DNA of 64,000 nucleotides from Xenorhabdus ehlersii (GTDB lineage Bacteria; Pseudomonadota; Gammaproteobacteria; Enterobacterales; Enterobacteriaceae): NCBI RefSeq assembly GCF_003610465.1, contig NZ_RAQI01000002.1, positions 62,001 to 126,000 of the forward strand, read 5' to 3'. Shown piece by piece: positions 52,217 to 63,284 of this stretch (position 1 is its first letter; each line of letters starts with the position of its first letter). The notes under the pieces were generated by a model. It saw only the letters and a program-made list of their open reading frames with translations, ran no database searches and was not told where the DNA came from. The position numbers and the translations under genes were made by a program.

Positions 52217-52232
52217 GAGGTTTGCTTGTCAA
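52204..52232 (-). promoter_or_regulatory. trp operon promoter
   Basis: On the reverse strand -35 TTGACA (52227-52232), 17-base spacer, -10 TTTACT (52204-52209). The layout and operator overlap are as in E. coli. Confidence 0.88.
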
Positions 52233-52340
52233 TGATTTTTTTTACTCTTGTGTTATCATTACCGCTTTGCGCTTGATTGCGCTTCATATCACTTTAATCG
52301 ATAGTGCCTTTTTCCCATCCGAAAAACAGGTAAAAAAACA

Positions 52341-53213
52341 ATGACTGAAGCCGCCAGTGAAATGACAAAACGCTATGATCTGCATAGCCATACGACCGCT
52401 TCAGATGGTGTTTTATCACCTGAGCAGCTCGTGGACAGAGCCATTGCTATGGGTATTGATGTACTGGCAATTACCGATCATGATACGACGGAGGGTATTC
52501 CGTCTGCTTTAAATCATATTCAGCAAAATAATTTGCCATTAACATTGATATCCGGCGTTGAAATTTCGACATTATGGCAAAATCTGGAAATTCATATCGT
52601 TGGCTTACACATTGATATCAACTCTATTTCCTTACGGAAGTTTTTAGCGCATCAAGTTGATTTAAGGCAACAGCGTGGTATTGAAATGGGGCAACGGTTG
52701 GCCAAAGCAGGCATTGCCGATGCTTGGGAAGGTGCATCTAGATTAGCCAATGGTGGACAAGTCACTCGCGGCCATTTTGCCCGTTATTTGGTAGAAACGG
52801 GAGTTGTACCGACTATCCCGAAAGTGTTCAAAAAATATCTGGTAAAGGGAAAAATCGGTTATGTCCCACCGCAATGGTGTACAATCGAGCAGGCTATTGA
52901 AACCATTCATCAGGCAGGGGGACGGGCTGTGATTGCCCATCCCGGTAGGTATAATTTGTCGACGAAGTGGCTAAAACGGTTAATAGTTTGGTTTAAACAA
53001 CATGGTGGTGATGCAATGGAAGTTGCACAGTGCCAGCAAGCCCCTAATGAAAGACAACAACTTGGTCAGCTGGCAAGAGAATATGGGTTGAAAGTATCAT
53101 TAGGATCGGATTTTCACCAACCTTGTTCATGGATAGAACTTGGGCGCAATTTGTGGTTACCCGGTGATGTTGTACCGATATGGCACGATTGGTCACGGCT
53201 TGGGGCTGCATAG
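52341..53213 (+). CDS. rnm: RNase AM (PHP-domain 5'-3' exonuclease, YciV)
   Basis: Metal-dependent PHP phosphoesterase. The E. coli orthologue removes short 5' overhangs to mature rRNA 5' ends and degrades 3',5'-bisphosphonucleotides. The 290-residue product has the PHP metal motifs YDLHSHTTASDG near residue 12, LAITDHDTTEGI near 50, GVEISTLW, and a histidine in VIAHPGRYN, plus SLGSDFHQP near the C-terminus. It is divergent from the trp operon, as in E. coli. yciO starts 19 bases after its stop. Confidence 0.95.
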   Translation: MTEAASEMTKRYDLHSHTTASDGVLSPEQLVDRAIAMGIDVLAITDHDTTEGIPSALNHIQQNNLPLTLISGVEISTLWQNLEIHIVGLHIDINSISLRKFLAHQVDLRQQRGIEMGQRLAKAGIADAWEGASRLANGGQVTRGHFARYLVETGVVPTIPKVFKKYLVKGKIGYVPPQWCTIEQAIETIHQAGGRAVIAHPGRYNLSTKWLKRLIVWFKQHGGDAMEVAQCQQAPNERQQLGQLAREYGLKVSLGSDFHQPCSWIELGRNLWLPGDVVPIWHDWSRLGAA

Positions 53214-53232
53214 AAGTATAGAGGTTATATTT

Positions 53233-53853
53233 ATGAGCCAGTTTTTTTATATCCACCCTGACAATCCACAAATCCGTCTTATTGATCAAAGTGTGGATGT
53301 ACTGAAAAAAGGCGGAGTTATCATCTATCCTACTGATTCAGGTTATGCCATTGGTTGTTGCCTTGAAAATAAGGATGCTATGACCCGTATATGCCGTATT
53401 CGCCAATTGGAAGGACGCCACAATTTTACGTTGATGTGTCGTGACTTGTCTGAAATTGCCACTTATGCTCATGTAGATAATCAGGCGTTCAGGTTGATCA
53501 AAAATAACACGCCAGGCAATTACACTTTTATTTTACAGGCGACAAAAGAAGTACCGCGTCGCTTGATGAATGAAAAACGCAAAACCATCGGCTTGCGAGT
53601 TCCTTCTAATCCTATTGCGTTGGCCTTGCTGGAAGGGATGTGTGAGCCATTGATGTCATGTAGCTTAATTTTGCCCGGAAATGATTTTGCCGAATCTGAT
53701 CCTGAAGAGATTAAGGATACTTTGGGTAAACAAGTTGATTTAATCATTCACGGTGGTTATCTTGGGCAGCAACCGACGACGGTAATAGATTTGACTGGGG
53801 ATTCACCAGTAATTCTTCGTGAAGGCGAAGGTGATGTAACACCTTTTTTATAA
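53233..53853 (+). CDS. yciO: YciO, Sua5/YrdC-family protein
   Basis: Paralogue of TsaC/Sua5, the threonylcarbamoyl-AMP synthases of tRNA t6A formation; YciO's own role is less clear. The 206-residue product (206 in E. coli) begins MSQFFYIHPDNPQ and has the YrdC core with VIIYPTDSGYAIGC near residue 35, PGNYTFIL near 95, and IGLRVPSNPIA near 130. The frame is open from 53140, overlapping rnm, but the ATG at 53233 matches the family start. It lies between rnm and rluB. Confidence 0.95.
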   Translation: MSQFFYIHPDNPQIRLIDQSVDVLKKGGVIIYPTDSGYAIGCCLENKDAMTRICRIRQLEGRHNFTLMCRDLSEIATYAHVDNQAFRLIKNNTPGNYTFILQATKEVPRRLMNEKRKTIGLRVPSNPIALALLEGMCEPLMSCSLILPGNDFAESDPEEIKDTLGKQVDLIIHGGYLGQQPTTVIDLTGDSPVILREGEGDVTPFL

Positions 53854-53935
53854 AGTGTACGTTTTTTTTAAAGTATACGATTCAATTTTTATTTAGTATC
53901 ACGACGCCTGTGAAGGCGACAATAGAGGTTGCTCA

Positions 53936-54859
53936 ATGAGCGATAAAACAGAAAAGTTACAAAAAGTTCTCGCGCGTTCTGGTCATGGTTCCCGTCGCGA
54001 AATCGAGGGGTATATCCAACAAGGACGCATTAGCATTGATGGTAAGATTGCAACGTTGGGTGATCGAATCGAAGTTAAGCCCTCAATAAAAATTCGTCTG
54101 GATGGACGGATCTTAAATATCAAAGAGCCACAGAAAACAATTTGCCGTGTTTTGGCTTATTATAAACCGGAAGGTGAATTGTGTACCCGCCATGATCCTG
54201 AAGGCCGTCCGACTGTGTTTGATCGTCTGCCAAAAATGCAAGGCGCACGCTGGATTGCGGTAGGGCGTCTGGATATTAATACCAGCGGGTTGTTGTTGTT
54301 TACTACCGATGGGGAATTGGCTAACCGTTTAATGCACCCAAGCCGCGAAGTTGAGCGTGAATATGCAGTTCGTGTGTTCGGTGAAGTCGATAACGCAAAA
54401 CTCCGTCAATTGACACAAGGTGTACAACTGGAAGATGGCCCGGCTTCATTTAAGACCATTGCGTTTAAAGGTGGAGAAGGTATCAACCAATGGTACAACG
54501 TTACTCTGACAGAAGGCCGTAATCGCGAAGTCAGACGCTTATGGGAAGCCGTTGGTGTGCAAGTCAGCCGCCTGATCCGTGTGCGTTATGGCGATATCGA
54601 TCTGCCGAAAGGTTTGCCGCGTGGTGGCTGGACTGAGTTGGGGTTGGAACAGACTAACTATTTACGTCAATTGGTTGATTTGGATGAAGAGATTTTGACC
54701 AAAGTCGCTGTTGGGCGTGATCAACGCCGCGTTAAGGCTAATCAGATCCGCCGCGCGGTAAGACGACATACTCAGGTTGTATCCCGTCCGGCAGGAAAAC
54801 GTCCTGCAAGCAGTTCTCGTCAGAATGCAGGGAAGAAGACCACATCTAAAGGTCGTTAA
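53936..54859 (+). CDS. rluB: 23S rRNA pseudouridine(2605) synthase RluB
   Basis: Isomerises U2605 of 23S rRNA. The 307-residue product has an N-terminal S4 RNA-binding domain (about residues 5-65), the catalytic domain with the aspartate in [20 protein letters not shown] near residue 115, and a basic, low-complexity C-terminus ([18 protein letters not shown]). Closely matches E. coli RluB in order and context. A long inverted repeat follows. Confidence 0.96.
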   Translation: MSDKTEKLQKVLARSGHGSRREIEGYIQQGRISIDGKIATLGDRIEVKPSIKIRLDGRILNIKEPQKTICRVLAYYKPEGELCTRHDPEGRPTVFDRLPKMQGARWIAVGRLDINTSGLLLFTTDGELANRLMHPSREVEREYAVRVFGEVDNAKLRQLTQGVQLEDGPASFKTIAFKGGEGINQWYNVTLTEGRNREVRRLWEAVGVQVSRLIRVRYGDIDLPKGLPRGGWTELGLEQTNYLRQLVDLDEEILTKVAVGRDQRRVKANQIRRAVRRHTQVVSRPAGKRPASSSRQNAGKKTTSKGR

Positions 54860-54869
54860 TACGTTTAAG

Positions 54870-54918
54870 CCGCTGTTTCAGCCATATCAGCATTTATCTA
54901 AAGCGATTGAAACAGCGG
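54870..54918. terminator. Hairpin between convergent rluB and btuR
   Basis: Perfect 11-base stem CCGCTGTTTCA / TGAAACAGCGG with a 27-base loop. No strong T-run, so terminator efficiency is uncertain; it may serve both strands. Confidence 0.55.
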
Positions 54919-54924
54919 ATTCAT

Positions 54925-55521
54925 TTACCAATCAATGCCTTTCTGTGCCTTAATTCCGGCATTAAACGCATGTTTTGCCGGGCGCATTTCCGTAATCGTA
55001 TCGGCATATTCCAGTAATTCTCGATGGCATCCTCTGCCTGTGATAATCACACTTTGATGGGCAGGACGCTGTTTAAGGGCAGTCAGAACCTCGGTGAGTT
55101 CTAAGTAACCATAACTAACCATATAGGTTAATTCATCCAGCACTACAAGGTGCAATGAAGGATCAGATAGCATTGCCGCAGCCTGTTTCCAGGCTGTTTG
55201 ACAGGCTGCTGTGTCTGATTCGCGATTTTGAGTCTCCCATGTGAAACCTGTTGCCATCACATGAAATTCAACACCTTGCTGTATCAGCAAGTTCCTTTCA
55301 CCGCTTTCCCATGTCCCTTTGATGAATTGGATAACACCAGCACGTTGTCCATGCCCGATTGCACGAGTAACTGTGCCAAATGCAGCGGTAGTTTTTCCTT
55401 TACCGTTTCCTGTGAACACAATAACAATCCCCCGTTCTTGTTGTGCTGCTTCAATACGGGCATCGACTTTTTCTTTCAGGCGTTGTTGCCTTTTCTGGTA
55501 CTGGCTATTATCTCTGGTCAC
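54925..55521 (-). CDS. btuR: Cob(I)alamin adenosyltransferase BtuR/CobO
   Basis: Adenosylates corrinoids to the coenzyme form with ATP. The 198-residue product has the P-loop FTGNGKGKTTAAFG near residue 36, the LVVLDELTYMVSYGYL segment and a C-terminal RPAKHAFNAGIKAQKGIDW that matches the family end. Its start overlaps the yciK stop by 4 bases (ATGA), so the two are co-translated, the same arrangement as in E. coli. Confidence 0.96.
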   Translation of the reverse strand: MTRDNSQYQKRQQRLKEKVDARIEAAQQERGIVIVFTGNGKGKTTAAFGTVTRAIGHGQRAGVIQFIKGTWESGERNLLIQQGVEFHVMATGFTWETQNRESDTAACQTAWKQAAAMLSDPSLHLVVLDELTYMVSYGYLELTEVLTALKQRPAHQSVIITGRGCHRELLEYADTITEMRPAKHAFNAGIKAQKGIDW

Positions 55522-56285
55522 GATTCAGCAGGTCCCGCTTTGCGTCCGGGTTGAGCATCAAAACTGATGCCAGAATCATTTCGGCTGTCATCTCCCATTA
55601 CATAAAGATAGACAGGCATAATATCCGCTGGTGTTTTTAACTTAGCGGGATTTTCATCAGGAAAAGCACATGCTCGCATGCTGGTGCTTGTTCCGCCAGG
55701 ATTGATGCAGTTAATACGCAGGGAAGTATCCCGATATTCTTGTGCCAAAACTTGCATTAGGCCTTCTGTAGCAAATTTGGAAACAGCATATGCTCCCCAA
55801 CCACTTCTGCCCTCACGGCCGACACTGGAGCTGGTGAACACCAAAGAAGCGCTAGTGGATTTTAATAATAGAGGGATCAATGCCTGAGTCAGCATAAAAG
55901 TAGCGTTGACATTCACTTGCATCACTTCATGCCAAAGTTGTACAGGCTGTTCTACGATAGGGGAAACAGCACCAAGAAGCCCAGCGTTGTGCAAGACACC
56001 ATCCAAATGTGAATAATGCTGGGCCAGATAGTTGGCGAAAGTTTGGCATTCTTCTGCGGTCACTGTCAGCAGATCCATCGTATAAATGTCAGCAGATAAA
56101 CCACTATCGTTTGCAATTTGCTGCCTGACTGCTTCCAGTTTAGCGGTGGTACGTCCCAGCAGAATAACTTGTGCACCGTGGCGGGCATAAGTCAGCGCGG
56201 CTTCGCGCCCAATGCCATCGCCAGCACCGGTTATTAAAATAATTTTTTGTTGTAGCAGATGACTATTGGGTTGGTAATCAAACAT
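55518..56285 (-). CDS. yciK: YciK, short-chain dehydrogenase
   Basis: NAD(P)-dependent SDR oxidoreductase of unknown substrate. The 255-residue product (252 in E. coli) has the cofactor motif LITGAGDGIGREAALTYARH near residue 17, HNAGLLG, the catalytic serine in VFTSSSVGREG and the YxxxK pair in GAYAVSKFATEGL near residue 165. It is upstream of and overlaps btuR, and is divergent from sohB. Its co-conservation with btuR does not prove a role in cobalamin metabolism. Confidence 0.94.
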   Translation of the reverse strand: MFDYQPNSHLLQQKIILITGAGDGIGREAALTYARHGAQVILLGRTTAKLEAVRQQIANDSGLSADIYTMDLLTVTAEECQTFANYLAQHYSHLDGVLHNAGLLGAVSPIVEQPVQLWHEVMQVNVNATFMLTQALIPLLLKSTSASLVFTSSSVGREGRSGWGAYAVSKFATEGLMQVLAQEYRDTSLRINCINPGGTSTSMRACAFPDENPAKLKTPADIMPVYLYVMGDDSRNDSGISFDAQPGRKAGPAES

Positions 56286-56520
56286 CGAACAATCTTCCTA
56301 TATTGCTTGTGAATCTATGACTGCCATTTCAGGATGGCTCATACAGGTCATCATCAGAACAAAACTTAAGGTTCCCGTCAAATTTGCCTGCATTGGTGAA
56401 AAATGGGTAAAAGAGTGTAACTCCAATTGAGATAGGTTAAGCAAACTGTTAGGGCAAGGTATTCGGTTTTTAGTTAGAATGAAACAAACATATTGTTCAT
56501 CAATTAATAAAGGTGGAGCT

Positions 56521-57567
56521 GTGGAATATTTGTCTCTATACGGATTGTTCTTAGCCAAAGTGCTCACGGTGGTTTTGGCAATCGCCATTCTGACGGTCGT
56601 TTGTATCGGATTAGGTGTACGTAAAACAATGCACAAAGGGGAATTGAAGCTGACTAATCTTGGTAAGTCATACAAGGAAAGACAGCGCCAGATGCAGCAG
56701 GCTCGAATGAGTGAAGCAGAACAAAAAATTTGGCAAAAAACATTTAAAAAACAGCAAAAAAGTGACGCTAAACAGAAAAAAGCGGAAGCCAAAACGGGTC
56801 AGAAAGGCATACAGAAGCCAAATCTTTATGTTTTGGACTTTAAAGGTAGTATGGATGCCCGTGAAGTGGAGTCACTCCGCGAAGAGATCAGTGCAATACT
56901 GGCTGTGGCTGACAAAAAAGATGAAGTTTTGCTGCGACTGGAAAGTCCTGGTGGTGTGGTTCATGGATATGGACTGGCAGCATCTCAATTGGTTCGTTTG
57001 CGGCAGAAAGAGATACGTCTGACAATTGCCGTGGATAAAGTAGCTGCAAGTGGTGGATACATGATGGCTTGTGTGGCTGATCGCATTATTGCTGCACCGT
57101 TTGCCATTATCGGTTCCATTGGCGTTGTGGCTCAATTACCAAATATTCATAGGTTATTGAAGAAAAATGATATTGATGTTGAATTGCATACTGCGGGCGA
57201 ATATAAACGTACCCTGACTGTTCTGGGAGAAAATACTGAACAGGGACGCAAGAAATTTCAGGAAGATTTGAACGAAACGCATAAGTTATTCAAATCATTT
57301 ATCCATCAATATCGTCCATCTTTGGATGTGGAAAACGTAGCTACTGGTGAATATTGGTACGGTACACAAGCAAAAGAAAATGGGTTGATTGATGATGTGG
57401 GTGTCAGTGATGATTTTCTGATTGAAAAAATTGAACATTGTGAAGTAATCGGTGTTAATTATTATCGCCGCAAACGTGCCATAGACCGTTTTATGGGGAG
57501 TGCGATGGAGAACGTTGACAAATTGTTTATGCGTTGGTGGCAAAGGGGAGAAAAACCTTTGTTGTAA
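56521..57567 (+). CDS. sohB: Inner-membrane serine protease SohB (S49 family)
   Basis: Short SppA-type peptidase anchored in the inner membrane. The 348-residue product (349 in E. coli) has an N-terminal membrane segment (about residues 6-30), a charged linker with coiled-coil character, and one protease domain with the catalytic serine in VDKVAASGGYMMACVAD near residue 180 and the lysine in TAGEYKRTLTVLG near 230. The start is a GTG at 56521 with a strong AGGTGGAG ribosome site; an in-frame ATG at 56479 would give 14 extra residues that the family lacks. Confidence 0.95.
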   Translation: MEYLSLYGLFLAKVLTVVLAIAILTVVCIGLGVRKTMHKGELKLTNLGKSYKERQRQMQQARMSEAEQKIWQKTFKKQQKSDAKQKKAEAKTGQKGIQKPNLYVLDFKGSMDAREVESLREEISAILAVADKKDEVLLRLESPGGVVHGYGLAASQLVRLRQKEIRLTIAVDKVAASGGYMMACVADRIIAAPFAIIGSIGVVAQLPNIHRLLKKNDIDVELHTAGEYKRTLTVLGENTEQGRKKFQEDLNETHKLFKSFIHQYRPSLDVENVATGEYWYGTQAKENGLIDDVGVSDDFLIEKIEHCEVIGVNYYRRKRAIDRFMGSAMENVDKLFMRWWQRGEKPLL

Positions 57568-57650
57568 CGGAAAAATCAGTTACCTAAAACTACCGCAGAT
57601 ATTATGCGGGTAAATAGAAGAGATTTATATATCCTTTATTGCCCGCATAT

Positions 57651-57809
57651 TTATTGATAATTGATTAACCAATCAGGGATGATACTCCGTTCTCTTTGTT
57701 CCGCGCTCTCTGCGTACATGCCTTGTATAAAATCTTCGTGTTTCTTAATGATTTCATTTACTTTTTTTAGTAACTGCTTTCGCTTAACAGGCATGGTTTT
57801 AGTTTTCAT
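57651..57809 (-). CDS. yciN: YciN-like (DUF2498) protein, apparently lacking its C-terminal half
   Basis: 52-residue product starting MKTKTMPVKRKQLLKKVNEI, then IKKHEDFIQGMYAESAEQR. This aligns with the N-terminal half of E. coli YciN ([20 protein letters not shown], total 83 residues), and the gene sits between sohB and topA on the reverse strand exactly like yciN. After residue 44 the similarity stops and the frame ends. The start has a very good ribosome site (AAGGAG). Either a truncated gene or a diverged short form. Function of the family is unknown. Confidence 0.65.
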   Translation of the reverse strand: MKTKTMPVKRKQLLKKVNEIIKKHEDFIQGMYAESAEQRERSIIPDWLINYQ

Positions 57810-58116
57810 TTATTGTGCTCCTTCAAAAAATAAGTTGTTGCGCATCGTTTTTTATCAGGTAGAGTGTGGGCTTTTCGTCATGCAGATGGAAGATTTTGTT
57901 TACAACTGTTAAAACATACAATTGTATGGTTTGTGTAGGTATATAAAATATCCTAAATATTTCAAAGGGTTTTGCGCTTAAGCAAAGGTACAAGATAAAA
58001 ATTAGTTGATATCTTGCAAATCTATCGCAATATAAAAAGAGGTTTTATTTTATATATCGCAACATAACGCCGTGATTTTCGCCATCTGAAAAGAAGATAA
58101 TTAGGTAAAGGTAACT
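57810..58116. other. Divergent control region between yciN and topA
   Basis: 307 bases of AT-rich DNA with no gene. It must include topA promoters, which in E. coli are supercoiling-sensitive and bind Fis. No box could be assigned by eye. Confidence 0.5.
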
Positions 58117-60714
58117 ATGGCTAAAGCTCTTGTTATAGTGGAGTCCCCGGCAAAAGCCAAAACAATCAATAAATATCTGGGGAATGACTACGTTGTAAAA
58201 TCCAGTGTAGGTCATATCCGTGATTTGCCGACGAGTGGAACAGTGAGTCAAAAGAGTTCAAGCTCATCTACCGATAAGAATAAAAAGAGAGCAAAAAAAG
58301 ATGAGAAAACGGCGCTGATCATCCGTATGGGTGTCGATCCTTATCATGATTGGGAAGCGAACTATCAAATTTTGCCAGGCAAAGAAAAAGTTGTTTCAGA
58401 GCTGAAAACGCTGGCTGAAAAAGCTGATCATATCTATCTTGCAACAGACCTTGACCGCGAAGGGGAGGCTATTGCATGGCATCTGCGAGAAGTGATTGGT
58501 GGAGATGAATCCCGTTTCAGCCGGGTTGTATTCAATGAAATTACCAAAAATGCAATCACACAGGCTTTTGATAATCCCGGTGAATTGAATCTTGACCGTG
58601 TGAATGCCCAGCAAGCGCGTCGTTTTATGGATCGCGTTGTAGGTTACATGGTTTCACCGCTACTGTGGAAAAAAGTTGCCAGAGGGTTATCCGCTGGGCG
58701 GGTGCAATCTGTCGCAGTTCGTCTTGTGGTTGAGCGGGAACGTGAAATCAAGGCATTTGTGCCGGAAGAATATTGGCAACTGCACGCGGATTTAATGGCT
58801 AAGGGTGATATCTCTCTCCATATGGAAGTTACCCATGAGAAGGGAAAACCATTTAAACCCGTAAATGCGCAACAAACGCAGTCAGCAGTATCTCTGCTTG
58901 AAAAAGCGAGATACAAAGTGATTGAGCGTGAAGATCGTCCAACATCGAGTAAGCCAGGTGCACCATTCATTACCTCAACATTGCAACAGGCTGCAAGTAC
59001 ACGGCTTGGGTTTGGGGTTAAAAAAACCATGATGATGGCGCAACGCTTATATGAAGCTGGGTATATCACTTATATGCGTACCGATTCGACTAACTTGAGT
59101 CAGGACGCGTTGGAAATGGTTCGTGGTTATATCAGTAACCATTTTGGTGATAAATACTTGCCGAAAAGTGTCAATGTTTACAGCAGCAAGGAAAACTCTC
59201 AGGAAGCCCATGAGGCGATTCGACCTTCTGATGTTAATGTCATGGCAGAAGAATTGAAAGATATGGAAACTGATGCACAAAAATTGTATCAGCTTATCTG
59301 GCGTCAATTCATTGCTTGTCAGATGACACCTGCGAAATATGATTCCACGACATTGATCGTTCAAGCTGGCGATTTTGAGTTACGCGCCAAAGGCCGTACT
59401 CTGCGTTTTGATGGTTGGACAAAAGTCATGCCGATTTTGCGCAAAGGAGATGAAGATAATACTTTGCCGGTGGTGGAAGTGGGCACAGAGCTTGATGTGC
59501 AACAGTTGATACCAAGCCAGCACTTTACAAAACCACCTGCGCGTTTCAGTGAAGCGTCCTTGGTCAGGGAGTTGGAAAAACGTGGGATTGGTCGTCCATC
59601 GACTTATGCATCAATTATTTCAACCATTCAAGAGCGTGGTTATGTTTGCGTTGAAAATCGGCGGTTCTATGCAGAGAAAATGGGTGAAATTGTCAATGAT
59701 CGTTTGGAAGAAAATTTCAACGAATTGATGAACTACGATTTTACGGCAAGAATGGAAGACCAGCTCGATCATGTAGCCAACAATGACGCAAATTGGAAAG
59801 GCGTTTTGGACGAATTTTTCTCCAATTTCAGTGAACAGCTTGATGTTGCCAGTAAAGAACCAGATGAAGGCGGAATGCGCCCGAACCCGATGGTGATTAC
59901 CTCAATTGGGTGCCCGACCTGTAGCCGTCCAATGGGAATTCGTACTGCAACAACAGGGGTATTTCTTGGCTGCTCTGGTTACGTGTTGTCACCTAAAGAG
60001 CGATGCAAGCAGACGATTAACCTTATCCCGGAAAATGAAATCCTAAATGTCCTGGAAGGGGATGATGCTGAAACCAATGCATTGCGTGCTCGTCGGCGCT
60101 GTAAAAATTGTGGTACAGCGATGGACAGTTATTTGATTGATAACCAGCGTAAATTGCACGTATGCGGTAATAACCCGGAGTGTGATGGTTATGAAGTTGA
60201 AGAAGGTGAATTCCGCATTAAGGGTTATGACGGTCCGATAGTTGAGTGTGATAAGTGCGGTTCAGAAATGCACCTGAAAATGGGGCGTTTTGGTAAGTAC
60301 ATGGGTTGTACAAACGAAGGGTGTAAAAATACCCGTAAAATTTTGCGTAATGGGGAAGTGGCGCCACCGAAAGAAGATCCGGTTCCGTTACCTGAGCTGG
60401 CATGTGAAAAATCGGATGCTTACTTTGTTCTGCGTGATGGTGCAGCAGGGGTGTTTTTAGCAGCCAACACCTTCCCTAAATCTCGCGAAACGCGAGCACC
60501 ATTAGTTGAAGAGCTTGTTCGGTTCAAAGATCGCTTGCCGGAAAAATTGCGTTATTTAGCGCAAGCGCCTGTTGCTGATCCGGAAGGGAATAAAACAGTT
60601 GTTCGTTTTAGCCGTAAAACTAAACAGCAGTACGTTTCGTCAGAGAAAAATGGCAAGGCCACCAGATGGACCGCATTTTTTGTTGAAGGGGCTTGGGTTG
60701 TGAAAGAAAAGTAA
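58117..60714 (+). CDS. topA: DNA topoisomerase I
   Basis: Relaxes negative supercoils. The 865-residue product equals E. coli TopA. It has the Toprim domain ([35 protein letters not shown]), the active-site tyrosine in [14 protein letters not shown] near residue 319, and C-terminal zinc-ribbon repeats with four cysteines each: CPTC...C, CKNC...C and CDKC...CTNEGC, followed by two further zinc-less ribbon folds. It is followed by a terminator and then cysB, as in E. coli. Confidence 0.98.
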   Translation: MAKALVIVESPAKAKTINKYLGNDYVVKSSVGHIRDLPTSGTVSQKSSSSSTDKNKKRAKKDEKTALIIRMGVDPYHDWEANYQILPGKEKVVSELKTLAEKADHIYLATDLDREGEAIAWHLREVIGGDESRFSRVVFNEITKNAITQAFDNPGELNLDRVNAQQARRFMDRVVGYMVSPLLWKKVARGLSAGRVQSVAVRLVVEREREIKAFVPEEYWQLHADLMAKGDISLHMEVTHEKGKPFKPVNAQQTQSAVSLLEKARYKVIEREDRPTSSKPGAPFITSTLQQAASTRLGFGVKKTMMMAQRLYEAGYITYMRTDSTNLSQDALEMVRGYISNHFGDKYLPKSVNVYSSKENSQEAHEAIRPSDVNVMAEELKDMETDAQKLYQLIWRQFIACQMTPAKYDSTTLIVQAGDFELRAKGRTLRFDGWTKVMPILRKGDEDNTLPVVEVGTELDVQQLIPSQHFTKPPARFSEASLVRELEKRGIGRPSTYASIISTIQERGYVCVENRRFYAEKMGEIVNDRLEENFNELMNYDFTARMEDQLDHVANNDANWKGVLDEFFSNFSEQLDVASKEPDEGGMRPNPMVITSIGCPTCSRPMGIRTATTGVFLGCSGYVLSPKERCKQTINLIPENEILNVLEGDDAETNALRARRRCKNCGTAMDSYLIDNQRKLHVCGNNPECDGYEVEEGEFRIKGYDGPIVECDKCGSEMHLKMGRFGKYMGCTNEGCKNTRKILRNGEVAPPKEDPVPLPELACEKSDAYFVLRDGAAGVFLAANTFPKSRETRAPLVEELVRFKDRLPEKLRYLAQAPVADPEGNKTVVRFSRKTKQQYVSSEKNGKATRWTAFFVEGAWVVKEK

Positions 60715-62050
<1,336 letters not shown>

Positions 62051-62108
62051 AAAGATATTTACTATCAGAAAAATAGATATAAATAAGATAGATAGTGTCA
62101 AGAAGATT

Positions 62109-62148
62109 AAACCACCTCCAAACAGCAGGCAGGTGGTTGATCTTTTAT
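62109..62148. terminator. Terminator between cysB and the unknown gene
   Basis: Perfect 8-base stem AACCACCT / AGGTGGTT, 14-base loop, followed by GATCTTTTATTTTA on the forward strand. It sits between convergent genes. Confidence 0.75.
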
Positions 62149-62149
62149 T

Positions 62150-62989
62150 TTATGTCCCCTTTGGACTCATTGTCTTAAATTCACCACTGAAAAAATTGTC
62201 AGAATTTTCTATTGAAGATTTTTGATTTTTGAGAATGAAATTATCGAAAGCTATTTTAACTTCGTGATTTTCTAACGATTGATAATGAAATAAGGAAATA
62301 CAAGAGGAGTAAGTAAATTCAACATTAATATTCTCGCTAGAAGCGCAATTTGACGTCACTGTTGAGTTGGTTCTGTCAAAATCTATTTTATAGAGTTTTA
62401 TTTTAGGGGCATACATGACCCGATCTTCAACGCCAATTGCTTCAATAACACTGGCTAATGTGAGGGTGGAATAATGATCTCCATTCCGTTTTAAACCCAG
62501 CCTTATAGCATCACCTTGTTTTTGCAAAAAATCGGAAAAGCTTTTCAGGCTTGGAGAGTTTGCATTTAAAATAATATCCATGATGAGTTGGAGTAAATTA
62601 GTTGCAATAGAAACGCCTTTCATTTCATGCTGATAGGTTTGACTTTCGACATTCATGATACTCATCAAGGGCAGTTTTGCCATGATATCACCCCAAAATT
62701 GAATGTCAGTCTTATATTTTTTGCCATGAGTATTGGTATATTTGGCGATATAATCGGCGGCTATTGAAGAAAGGGCGATCTGTATTTTTTTGATTTCATT
62801 CATTTTCTGTATGACACTGCCTTTGTCGACAATATTTGAAGTAATAATAAATTGGACAAGGCCGTCTGTATCACTAAGCTGATAATCCGACAAGGAAAAT
62901 TTATCTCTAATGCCAGCCGAAAAAAACTGATCGGCTTGTTTTATATGGCTCAGGTAATGTTGGTATTCTTTGTTTTTTTCTGTATCCAT
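62150..62989 (-). CDS. Unrecognised 279-residue protein between cysB and acnA
   Basis: I do not recognise this protein. It has a strong ribosome site (GGAGG) before the ATG, and the frame is uninterrupted, so it is very likely a real gene. It has no signal peptide or hydrophobic membrane segment. Residues about 1-170 look mostly helical (for instance VIQKMNEIKKIQIALSSIAA), while about 180-260 look rich in beta strands (KIKLYKIDFDRTNSTVTS). It contains two cysteines, both in the second part. E. coli has only the small ymiA/yciX here. The coding sequence is AT-rich in style, so lateral acquisition is plausible. Function unknown; effector, toxin-like or stress role would be speculation. Confidence 0.75.
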   Translation of the reverse strand: MDTEKNKEYQHYLSHIKQADQFFSAGIRDKFSLSDYQLSDTDGLVQFIITSNIVDKGSVIQKMNEIKKIQIALSSIAADYIAKYTNTHGKKYKTDIQFWGDIMAKLPLMSIMNVESQTYQHEMKGVSIATNLLQLIMDIILNANSPSLKSFSDFLQKQGDAIRLGLKRNGDHYSTLTLASVIEAIGVEDRVMYAPKIKLYKIDFDRTNSTVTSNCASSENINVEFTYSSCISLFHYQSLENHEVKIAFDNFILKNQKSSIENSDNFFSGEFKTMSPKGT

Positions 62990-63284
62990 AATTTTGCCTC
63001 CAATCTCTAATAAACGTATTGAGTATCCTGAATATACCTTTATTTTTCAAATTTCAATTTGAAACCTATTAGCCAGAAATGCGTAGAAACTTTAGAGTCA
63101 ATTCAATCAAACTCTTATGGCGTGAATAAAACATATCTACTTTGGAGGTGTCATCATTAAAATTTATCAATAAATGAGGATTTACAGCTAGTTAGCAAAA
63201 TGTGTGGTGACGGAATAACAAATAGTTGCTTATATGTTATGTTTAATGGTAGCTGACCATCAATAATAAGAAAGGAGAGGAGTT
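62990..63284. other. Divergent region between the unknown gene and acnA
   Basis: 295 bases, AT-rich, with no supportable gene; E. coli ymiA and yciX are not recognisable. The acnA ribosome site AAAGGAGAGGAG is at its right end. Confidence 0.5.

Noticed and set aside
56298..56792. Reverse reading frame of 164 codons overlapping the start of sohB
   Set aside because: Mostly antisense to sohB; the protein is cysteine-rich low-complexity sequence without a family; the divergent spacer between yciK and sohB explains the rest.
57661..57912. Forward reading frame of 83 codons between sohB and topA
   Set aside because: Antisense to the yciN-like gene, which has a strong ribosome site and recognisable similarity on the reverse strand.
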